This document shows, in pieces, positions 51,100 to 61,000 of a DNA stretch of 64,000 bases. The notes beneath the pieces are model-generated. The model was given only the letters and a program-made list of their open reading frames with translations. It had not been told where the DNA came from and searched no databases. How positions within the stretch are numbered: the stretch's first letter is position 1; the number at the start of each line of letters is the position of its first letter. This DNA is from Penelope pileata (taxonomy: Eukaryota > Chordata > Aves > Galliformes > Cracidae), in assembly GCA_013396635.1 (NCBI GenBank), contig WBMW01000581.1:842121-906120 (forward strand). Direction: 5' to 3'. The translations under genes were made by a program, and so were the position numbers.

Positions 51100-51785
51100 A
51101 TCACGGAGTGGCTGAGGCTGGCAGGGCCCTCTGGGTCCATCTGGCCCAACCCCGGCTCCAGCATGGCCACCCAGAGCAGGGTGTCCAGGCTCATATTTGG
51201 GTGATTTCTGAAGATCTCCAAGGAGATTCCACAGCATCTGGGCACTCTGTGCCAGTGCTCTGGCACCCGCACAGCACAGAAGTGCTGCCTGGTGTTCAGA
51301 GGGAACCTCCTGTGCTCCAGTCTGTGCCCACTGCCTCTTGTCCTGGCTTTGGGCACCACTGAAGAGAACCTGGCTCTGTCCTCTTTGCACCCTCCCTTCA
51401 GGTATTTACAGATGCTGATGAGATCCCCCCGAGCCTCCTCTACTCCAGGCTGCACGGACACAGCTCTCAGCCTCTCCTCACAGAGGTGCTCATGTCCCTT
51501 GATTATCGTGGTGGCCCTCCATTGGACTCTCTTCAGTATGTCCATGTCTTCCTTGTACTGGGGGGCCGGAACTGGACCCCACACTCCATGTGCAGCCTTT
51601 GCAATGCTGATGAGAGAGGAAGGATCATTTCCGTCGACCTGCTGGTGATACTTTGCCTAATGCAGCCAAGAATGCCATGAGCCTTTTCAGCAGAAAGGCA
51701 TGCTGCTGGATCATGTTAAACTTGGTGTTCAACAGGACTGCTAGGTCCTCTTCTGGAGGGCTGCTTTGCTGCTGGTTGGCCCTCA
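51100..51785 (-). mobile_element. CR1 LINE, older decayed copy
   Basis: On the minus strand the pol C-terminus is readable only in pieces: KEDMDILKRVQWRATTIIKG, ARGDLISICKYLKGG, TRGSGHRLEHRRF and RVPEHWHRVP. The pieces are separated by losses and frame changes. Its 3' region differs from the 44.7-kb copy (CACGGAGTGGCTGAGGCTGG on the plus strand), so it belongs to a different CR1 subfamily and is older. Confidence 0.92.
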
Positions 51786-52770
51786 GTATAGGAGAGTTGG
51801 GTATTTTGCGCTGTCTTCTGCATTTCTAGTATTTTTTTCCACCAGTAATTGGGGCTTGTGCAAAGATATTCTGTATATGAAGGAAGAATATGACAGTGCT
51901 CATCTTGATGTTCTGAATTAGTGTCAATGATCATACAGTGAGTGAGAAGCTCTTTCACTCTTTGGCTGCGTGACCCCAAGGATGAATGCATTTGTACTGC
52001 TCACAGAGAAATGAAGCAGCTTCAGACTATTTTTTTGGGATGCCAGGTGAAGTATGTAACAGACCAAAGGTCATACACAGGGAAAATGAAGTCAGACTCA
52101 CCCAACTAGGGTATCCCTGCCTATGCGGTACTCCTTTCCAGGAAGCAGCCGTGGTCCAGGATGTTCTTCCTTCAGTGGCTGAACCTTATACGAACCCCAG
52201 GTGGCTCTGCCCTGGGCCCCCCCCTTCTCGTCTCTACCTGTGCTACCTGGACCATCCACACCACTTCACCAGGCGCTCCATCACTAGTTTAAGCCATGAC
52301 CTTTCACCCCAGTCCATTCTACGAAAATAAAGTAGACGTTTTAACTTTTTCCAATATCAATAGCCTTGAATGTTCTTTTCTAACAGTGCTAATGAGAAAT
52401 GAAGCATTTACAGATATTCTCTTTCAAGCATTCAAAGATGTAGTGGAGTAGAACCGGTAGAAGAAGACAGGTGACATTTTTACTTCTCTTTGGAAGAACG
52501 GAATTATTAGAAGTTGAAGAAATAAATATTAGAACCTGGAATGTGTGTCAACGTGAGGATCATTTTCCTGACAAGAGAAGTCCCGCACAGGATAAGAAGA
52601 GAACAAAAGCATGCAGTGAAGAGCATCACAAAGACTTGAGCAACGTTTCAATTTGGAAATATGTTTTCTAGATCTGGTAAGCAGTGCAAAGTACTTTGTA
52701 TCTTTAGGAACTGTTTGGGAAATATCAATGCTTGTGAACAATGCAATGTCAGTGCTTGTGTCATTGTCCC
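51786..52770. other. Intergenic, no recognised gene
   Basis: A 114-codon plus frame at 51,986-52,330 ends next to an AATAAA (about 52,325). I recognise no domain in it and treat it as chance. Confidence 0.4.
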
Positions 52771-52830
52771 TGAAAGTAATGCCTCCTACTTATTTCCCTG
52801 GAAAATACAATAGCTACAAAGAGCACGATG
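52771..52830 (+). mobile_element. Mariner (Galluhop-like) terminal fragment
   Basis: TGAAAGTAATGCCTCCTACT, followed by TATTTCCCTGGAAAATACAA, TAGCTACAAAGAGCACGATG, closely resembles the end of the avian mariner element Galluhop as I recall it. Only about 60 bp are present and no transposase frame remains. Confidence 0.45.
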
Positions 52831-53679
52831 TGACAGAGGTTTCTTCCTGACCTGGATAGGCAGGGTTCAACATTTTAGCTTTCATATTTCAGTCTATGTG
52901 CCTGCCCCAGGGCCTCAGGGCTGGGGAGCGTCCAGGGCACCCAGCAACCCAGGGTAGGGTGAGGGAATGGCCTTGGATTCCCAAATTCAATGCTTTGGCC
53001 CAATCCTATTCTTTGGGAAGGCTCAGGAAGGATCAGAGTGTTGACTACCACTGCCTGCTGTGAGCATGGAAGATGAAACCTAACTTTTCTCACAGCTGCT
53101 CAGTGCTGGAAGGACCAGAGGCACCAGGCTTTCACTGGAGCAGGGAGGCAAAAGGGAAAGAATGTCACCATGAGGGTGCTCAGACATGGAACCCAGTGCT
53201 CAGAGAGGCTGGAGGTCTCCGTCCTTCCCGGGCTATCCCAGCTTGGCTGAGCTTGACTGAATCATGCACAGAACCAACAAGGAGAGAGATGGGAAAGGAC
53301 AGCTGATGCAACCCTTGAAAATCAACAGTTTTTAATGATTGCATCTCCCTCAGCTGCCCTTGGGGTGTCAGTATGCTTTGCCTCCTCTCTGCTGATGTCT
53401 GGCACCAGGACAGCTCCATCCCAGGCAGCTGCAGGGTGGGGGAGACCCCCTTTCCCCGACCCCCTTGGACACTCAGGCCACCATCTCATGGAAAGGGCCA
53501 CAGGCCCCAACTGCCAACTGCCGTGTTTGGGTCACCATAGGAATTGCCATGGCCTCGTGTTCCGATGCCTACCAGTACGGCAATGGTACACCCAGAATGT
53601 CAGTCGCTGAGCTGAACTCGCCAGTGGCGCTTCATCTCCCTGTGAGACAGAGCAAAAGTTTCCCTTTTGAGGATCAAGG

Positions 53680-53955
53680 ATGGTCTGCCCTCCTTTCAAG
53701 AAGAGGCGGCCGTTGCCATGGGGTGATGACATCGAGCCCATGGAGGTGGACCCACCTGGCAGTGATGGAGAGCCGATGGAGGTGGATCCACCGGCAGAGG
53801 ACGAGCCGATGGAAGTGGATCCACCTCCATCGGGACAGACCAGCCACAGCTCCATCGCTGCCAGGCCCATCAGGAAGAGACGGCGCCCCAAACACCGCAG
53901 GGGTGCCAGCATCTGTCCACCTCCCCCCAAACGGCCGCCTCGATCCCGGCGCTGA
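53680..53955 (+). CDS. Unrecognised small protein with EPMEVDPP repeats
   Basis: I do not recognise this 91-codon frame. It starts at an ATG in good context (AGGATGG, A at -3) and ends at TGA. Its layout is: a basic cluster KKRR (residues 7-10), three EPMEVDPP repeats (residues ~19-50, spaced by GSDG and AED), then a Ser-rich spacer, RKRRRPKHRR (65-74) and a Pro/Arg-rich tail PPPPKRPPRSRR. This looks like a nuclear protein with acidic repeats between two NLS-like clusters. The repeat DNA varies only at synonymous third positions, which argues for past selection on this frame. A TTTCCCTTTTGAG acceptor-like sequence ends at 53,670, so this may be an exon rather than a whole gene. A GTAAGT donor lies at 53,967, just past the stop. 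It sits in a GC-rich island 0.5 kb from a solo LTR. It could be a small lineage-specific gene or a frameshifted relic. Confidence 0.4.
   Translation: MVCPPFKKRRPLPWGDDIEPMEVDPPGSDGEPMEVDPPAEDEPMEVDPPPSGQTSHSSIAARPIRKRRRPKHRRGASICPPPPKRPPRSRR
53734..53835 (+). repeat. Three 33-36 bp tandem units encoding EPMEVDPP
   Basis: The units are 53,734-53,769, 53,770-53,802 and 53,803-53,835. Their 24-bp cores differ at four positions (6, 12, 18 and 24), all third codon positions in the frame of the 53,680 ORF and all synonymous. Confidence 0.9.
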
Positions 53956-54410
53956 ACCTCCACCCCGTAAGTTTACCGTCAGCCGGGAGAGCCCCAGCTC
54001 AGGGCCATCCCGCGGGCTCACGGGGAGCGCCCATTTCCTGGCATTTCCTCTCTTGACAGCCAAGGCTCCCGTGAGCCCATCCTTCCTGTCCCCGCCCCTC
54101 GTCCCTCCCCAGGACCTGTCATCTCTTCTTCAACAAGAAGCCCTTGTTGGAAGAGGTGGGGCAGGGACTGGCATCCTGCGAGCTGCTGCAGTGGGGCAAC
54201 AGGAGCAGTCCTGTAGAGGGACCTGACCTCCCCGGGGCCTCGAGGAGCGGTCAAAGAAGGGGCAGAGGCAGCTGTTCCTGCGGAGAAGCCGACTTTGGAC
54301 AGGAGAAAGTGCTGAACTTCAGCAGGAAGGACTTTCTTCCCCAAGATTGGACAATCAATGATTTAAAATAACAAACAAACAAAAAGTAAAAACCACAAAA
54401 CAAAATAACT
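53956..54410 (+). other. GC-rich continuation with possible second exon
   Basis: A strong donor (CCCC|GTAAGT, 53,967) and good acceptors (CTCTTGACAG at about 54,060 and CCCTCCCCAG at about 54,113) would define introns of roughly 95-147 bp. A frame from about 54,114 reads TCHLFFNKKPLLEEVGQGLA and ends KVLNFSRKDFLPQDWTINDLK at a TAA (54,369-54,371). An A-rich tract at 54,364-54,410 follows. It may be the C-terminus of the same ancestral gene in another frame, but I cannot join the pieces with confidence. Confidence 0.25.
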
Positions 54411-54454
54411 TTTATTTTTTTAAAAACAGGACTTGTCTCTCTTTGTTTGGAACT

Positions 54455-55062
54455 TGTATGGGTTTTAGCTGGGATAGAGTTGATTTTTTTTTCCTGGTGT
54501 CTGGTATGATGGAATATTTTGGCTTTAGGAAAAAAAAAATGCTGGTAGCACACCGACGTTTCAGTTATTGCTGAGCAGTGCTGCACAGAGCCAAGGGCAT
54601 TTCAGTTCCTCAGCTTCTCATACAGATCCCGCCCCAGTGAGGGAGCTCAGGGGACACAAGGGAGGGAACACAAGGAAGGGGGCAGAACCAGGACAGTTGA
54701 CCTCACCTGGCCAAAAGGGTATTCCATACTGTATGACATCAAGCATAAAAGGGATTGAAAAAAGCTGGGGAGTTGGTCGGGGGCGGGCTGCTGCTTGGGG
54801 ACTGGCTGGGCATCGGTTGGTGAGTGGGGGGTAATTGCTTGTGTGTCACTTGTTTTCTTGCATACATGTTTATATATTTAATTATTGTAACTGCTATCCT
54901 TTTCACCTTTTCCTTTTTCTGTCTTAGCAAGTAGTTTTTATCTCAACCCAGGAGTTCTACTTTGGTTTAATTTCCTGATTCTCTCCCCCATGCCTCTGGG
55001 AGGTGGTGCAGTGAGCACACGGCCATGTGGTGCTGAGCTCCCTCCCAGCTCAAACCACAACA
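54455..55062 (+). mobile_element. Solo LTR of an endogenous retrovirus
   Basis: A 608-bp segment begins TGTATGGGTTTTAGCTGGGA and ends CTCAAACCACAACA, so it has TGT...ACA termini. It is flanked on both sides by the 5-bp duplication GAACT (54,450-54,454 and 55,063-55,067). Internal landmarks match a common bird LTR pattern: GGGATAGAGTTGATTTTTTT near the start, a CRE-like TGACATCA at 54,734, a TATA-like CATAAAAG at 54,744, and TCTCAACCCAGGAGTTCTAC then GATTCTCTCCCCCATGC near the end. There is no internal retroviral sequence, so the provirus was lost by LTR-LTR recombination. A 5-bp duplication fits the ERVL class, but other classes are not excluded. Confidence 0.92.
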
Positions 55063-55067
55063 GAACT

Positions 55068-58000
55068 TCAGAGCTGGCCTGTAGATTCCCGTGTTCCCTC
55101 CTTGTCTCCCCATGCAGGGATGTATCTTGGAGCAGCGCATAGTGCCCTCATTAACAGCCCAAGGAGCCAACCACAAAACTGCACAGAGCACCTTTGTCCC
55201 CTTGCCCTGCCACACCAACATCGGGGATGTGGTGGGGAGATTTTAGGTGCACTTAATCAAGAAATTATCAGGTACAAACAATATACCTGTGCTCTCTGGC
55301 CCAGCCACACCCTTTGCCAGGTACTCAGTCCCTAGTTCAGGGTGTGACCTAGCAGTTCCCATACAGCGTCTCTGCATTGCAGTGCCATGGAGGTACCACA
55401 TACTGCACATGGGCAATCTTATCTGAGCACCAAATCCCGTGTTTGGTTTTGAAGTAAGGGCATTAAACCAGACCTCTTTGAACATGGCTTATATCTGGCC
55501 AAGATCTGGTGACTATTTCGTAAATGGAGCATGAACTTGTGTGTGTGCCTGTTCCGTAGCAGAACTGCTATCCAGAAGGATAGCTGCCTAGATGGGTTTG
55601 AGTTATGTACCCAGAGAAAAGTGAATACATGCATATACACTTCATCAGATCTGAATTGCTCTGCTAAAATATGGGCCTCTTCTTTCTTTTTTTCTTTTGA
55701 AATGCCACTAAATTCCTCCTCTTCTTTGACTTTTGTTAACAAAAGCAATTAAAATACACTCAGGGAAGTTATGTGTTATTCCTCTAGTTTAATACATACT
55801 TCTGGCTAAATTCCTCTACACGGTTTATACCCTAAACAGCTAAAAGTTTAGTCCTTAAAAATAATCCTCCCTCTTGGAGCCAAATGCTTTCCTTTCAACA
55901 CTGTTTCCTTCATACCAGGGTGAGGGTGGGATTCCCAGCCTCGGGCTGATCTGCAGCTCTAGACTGAAACTAAATACAATGCCCTGGGACCAAGTCCCAT
56001 CATCTGCAGAAGCTGGGCAAGAGGAAATGTTTCTTGTGTTAGCTCAGCTTGTGGCCACACTGGGAGAATTTGTTTTCACACCAAACAGTTGAGTGTTTGG
56101 GGAGAGGAGAATGAGGGACTGGTCTCAGGGAAAAGATCTTACCTTAGCAGCAGCTCTTTCCAGAGACATGCTGTCATTTTTCAATAGCTGTGTGTATGCA
56201 GCACATGCATGAATACTCCGTAATAGTGCACTTCTGTGTAGCAACCCTGGAGTTCAGGAGGCTTGCTTACATTTGCTTCTTGTTGTCTTTAGGCCATCAG
56301 ACAAGTGAGGCGGGCTCGTGCTGCATGATTCTCGCCTGGCTCTTATTCCCAGAGCTTTAATTTTGATGGTTTGGTGACAGGGGTTGGGTGGCTCCCATTA
56401 TGAAGCCTGAAGCTATTTGCAGAGTGTTGCTCAGCATGTACTTCTGTTTCAGGTTGACCTCCTGGTTCAAAGAGCAACATATTTAAAACCTTGGTTTGAC
56501 AACACCAAGCGCTTTATGGATGTATCTAATTTTTAACCTATTTCCCCAGTGCAGCTCAGTAATGTCTTGCCAGAAACAGCCTTGGTTTGGTTTCCGACCC
56601 CCCACTGTGCAGGGAACTGGGAGCCCTCTGAGGTGCTGGAGCTCGGCCTGGCACAAGCTGAAGCGCTGAGCCCATCTCCATGGGTGGTAACAGGGCAGTG
56701 GATCGGGGCTTGTAAATGACCGCCGGTCAGGGACAGAAGGTGAGCGCTCCTGTCATCGTTGTGGCAAAGATCGAGAGTGAAATTTTCACGTCTCCCTCTT
56801 GAGTGATGAGAGAGGACGTCACAGGGATGTTTGGTTTACTTTTTTGTGTGTGTGTTTGCTGATTGTGCACGCCTGTGAATTTGCTGAGCATGTTCTTTAG
56901 CCTTTTTTTCCTAAACAATAGTGCAGCTATGCCAGCTAGAAAGCAATGCTTGGTGCATCTTCGTTTGGAGTGACAACAACTCCTGGTTACTCATGCTCCA
57001 GGCAAAGCACTGGAGTAAGAAAAGTAACATCTGCAGATGAACGAGGTACTTGCTAATATATGATTCTGTGTTAATAAAAGAAATAGCAAGTTTGGAAAAA
57101 GAGGCAAAATATTTTTATCGCCATGCATGCCACCTCCCTGAAACTCCTGCAGTTTTTGTTTGTGTTCTTTGTTTGTACTCGTTTTTTTGTTTTTTCCCAG
57201 CCTTTCACATGGTAAAAATGCTATCATTGCATATATATATAGTGAGGAGAGGTACACAGGTACATAGAGGTGTGTAGTGAGTACAGACTCTGTTTTTCAG
57301 ACTATTTCAGAATTGTCCCCCTTTGTTAGAAGGGAAATCAGAGAGGAGCTGCTAGGTCTAATTGTGGCAAATAACTTCTAGTATCTACTTCCCGCTGTTT
57401 ACGAACTATTTTAGATTCTCTTGTTGATGGCCAGCATAACCACCTCCAAACTCCAGGCAGTATCCTAAAAGAAGAAAACAATGCTGCCTTATAAAAGCCA
57501 CTCTAACTTGAACACGGTTCTTGAGGTCTGCAATACTGAACCACAGCCCAAGGCCAAGGACTTGGCCGTCAGCATAATGATGTGAAAGAAAAACATACAT
57601 AGTTGGGAGTAACCAGGAGCTTTGTGTATGAAAGCTGGCAAATAGCTACTGCCATGCTGCTTCTCGCAGGCAGTAAAATGTTCTGCAGTCTTTGTTTGGG
57701 GAACACACTGCACTGAAAAGCAAAGCACCGCTTTAGGGAATCTACGCCAGGTGATTTTCAACCAAACTTTTACCATCAGTAAATTTTGTTAGGGCTTTGC
57801 CATAGCAAACAGTAATACTGTTGTGTAGAAGTAACATAACAAACTAGGCCAGTGTGCTGGAATGTTTGCAGCTTCATACGGAGAGAAACTCGTGACTATC
57901 GCAGTGGAAGTACGTGTACACGTGTTGGTTGCACCAAGCAGCGGGCATCTGCGGAGCAGTTCGCAGCCCCTTGCTGTGACAGCAGGACGGGCTAGTCAGA

Positions 58001-61000
58001 TGCCTGGGAGCTGCTGCGTCTTCTGTGCCACCCACGCTCAGTACTCGCTGTGAGATGGGAAATGTGGCACTGCAGAGCAGCGTAAGGATGGCCCAATCCT
58101 GGCAAGAACTCTATCTTTCAGTTTGCTGAACAGCAGGAGATAAGAGGCTTGTACAAATCTTGTAGAAGACCTTGTCTCAGTGCATTCTGCTGAGCTTATG
58201 TATGTTGTGTAGCTGTGGTTCCACGTATCTGGGTACTGGGCTGAAGGCAGGCACCTCTAGCATGAGCCATTCCAGATGGTGACTACTGATGTCCTTTTCA
58301 TGATGTGGGACATAAGCAATCTAGATTTGGGCTGGACGATGATTTTTGTGGATTTTTTCTATGGGAATTAATTTCCTCTCTAGGAAGGTGCAGTGTAGGT
58401 GTGGGTCTTGCTGCAGCACACCATAGCAGCTCCTTGAGAGAGAGAGTGCTTTTGTAAAAGCACAACAGTCCTCTTAGGGATGTGTAGAAATATTGTGTAT
58501 ATTTAAGCCAACACCTAACTGGAGAAGCCCTTCCCTAGCCTTTTGGGGCACCTACTGCATCCTGCAGGCTTGATAGCTTTGAAATATCACCTAAAGTATT
58601 CTGAAAAATGCCTTAGGTAAGAGAAGCCAAAGATGGCACTGCAATGTTCATTTTCTGTGCATTTCTAAACTTAACCAAATAAACTTCAACCTAGACAGAT
58701 CATTGGTTCAGTGGCTTACAGCAAAATGTAATAAATCAAATAACTGTAGGCTTTAATATGATCTCACACAATTGTATTACCGCTCAATTACTTTTTTGAC
58801 CTCTCTAGAGCCATGCTTCCCTTAAAAACGCACATGGTCTGCAGTTCTGACCGTCCTCTCAGCATCTCCTGTGTTGAGCGAATCGATAGATAAACTCGAG
58901 TATTGCATCACGCTTCTGGCTCCTGTCTGTGGGAGCCTGGCAATGCGCAAGGCATGGTGTGTGCTACAGGAAGAGTTCCTCTAGTTGATGGCTGCCAGTG
59001 CTTGCTCAGCTTCTCAGATTCTAGAGAACTGAAGACAGCGATTTGTTTTCCTGAAATCAGCAAGCAAATAAGGCAATTATCCTACTGTCACAGACTGAGC
59101 TTCTTGAAGTCAGTGGGCTATTCCCCTTTATGAATAAGGGCTACTGATCTAATCCTGTCACCTCATTCAATAGCAAATGCACTCAACGGCAGTACAGGTA
59201 CCTTCACTGACTCTAAACAAGTCTCAGGGAATGCTGTCTGGCTCTGACTTAGGAAATGACTTCAGCATCTTCCTCGTTGTTTTCCTTTGTGAAAAAGTTT
59301 TGCGTGAGTTGATGCTTGGAAGAGAAAGACATTAAAACAGCAACTGATGCTGGAGAGTGTGGAAGGGGCATCAAAGATGGTTTAGGGCTTTAGTTTCTAA
59401 CTGGTATAAAATATGTTGTAGGGTTTTTGTTAGCCTGCAGAGTATGCAGGACTGTCCATCCTGAAAGTCCTTGTATGCTACAGACTGGAATACAGTCTCA
59501 GATTTTGTGCAATTGAGCAAGGGTTACAAAGAGCAAATGCAGGAATTTTATATGGACTAAAAAATCCCATGCATTATGTTTTAACATCCCAAGGATTAAA
59601 GGTTCATACAAGAGCTTAAAGCTGTGTGAGATCAGAGTTGAAGTGCGTAATACCCAGTAAACAGGTTGAACTTTTAGTGTACTATTGAAGCAGAAAGGCG
59701 AGGAACTAGCTCAGCAGCTCACTGGGTAACACCTGGAAAACAAAGTACATGAATGGGTAGAAGCCACACAAAAAAGTCTAGAAAACTGAGAACTGCCATG
59801 CAGCCTGAGTGCTGCCGTGTCTCAGGTAGTGTTGGTGATGAAAACTTGTCTCCAAACGCCAAGTTCCAGAATGTTCTAGATACTTCCAAAAATTGTAATG
59901 AAGTGGGAATTGTTTTTAAATTCGGAAAGGATTATTTAAATATTCCTGTATTGTCTTGTACAGAATAACGCTTTTCTTTTTCTTCCTCTTTTTGTTTTTT
60001 GGAGGATGGGTTGCGATACTTCTTTTTACCTTCCATTAGAGAATTTGAGTGCCTTGAAGACCTCAAATGTCATTACTGTCTCTGAAGCTATCCAGCTAAG
60101 ACCTGATGCTCAAAATCAGAAAGGACGTGCAGAGAGACCTGTCCTGATGCTGAATGTACCGCTCAACACACAAACTGCCTGGCAGGAGGTGTCAGGTTCA
60201 TGTTTCTTAGGGTTGTCTTGAGTCCATCCAGTTACTGCGACATCTGGCCTGTGGTGATGACTGTCAGAAGGCTCCTGGTGGAAAGAGACCTTTCTGGGGG
60301 AGGTGAGACCACCGGTGCTGCAAGTCTCATTGTCTGCTCATGTGACTTTCTTCAACGTGGCCACAGAGCAGAAAGGGTGTGGTTAATGGGAAGCAATAGT
60401 GTCTTAATGAATGAATGTTTTCTAGTTCGTTTAACTGCTTAAGCAAAATGTCTTGGAACCCTCTGGCTCATAAGGGTTACTGCTACCTTCAAAGGCTTTT
60501 ATTATTAATGTTCTTTTATTTACAGATAGAAGGGATCAGCTACTGTGCCAGGGTTCAGTGAGGTTCTTCCATCTGTACATGAAAGCAGAGACTATACAGG
60601 AGAAACAGTGATGGATGTGGTCTTTCTGCCTTAGCACTGTTGTGATTGAGATCCTGAAGACATCAGAAGGCATGAGAGGCATGAGAGCTGTGAAAATCCC
60701 TTCCAGGTTCATCACTTTCCCTAAGGAATAATAACAGAAGGGGCAAGATTTGGAGTGTATCAATGCTTTGCATCTTTGAAGATGATGTGCCCCCAAAGTT
60801 GCTCATTTTTCCCAGCTATGAGAGTTAGTCTCTTACAATATAGTGGAGAAAGAAAGAGATTTAAAAAGAAAACAGCAGGGATGATTGCAGTGAAAGAGAA
60901 ATATTGAATGTAGTTTGGAACTGGGGGGAATCTTTGTTTTGCAGATTGTTTTCTGGCTTTCAGCCTGATCCAAGAAACCACTTCTATCAAGGGAATGAAA

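Noticed and set aside
51986..52330. 114-codon frame ending at an AATAAA
   Set aside because: The stop overlaps the hexamer by coincidence of TAA. There is no domain, no splice context and no repeat-unit evidence of selection.
53532..54063. Minus-strand frames of 129-143 codons across the EPMEVDPP repeats
   Set aside because: They are antisense shadows of the repeat. The substitutions between repeat units are synonymous in the plus frame at 53,680, not in these.
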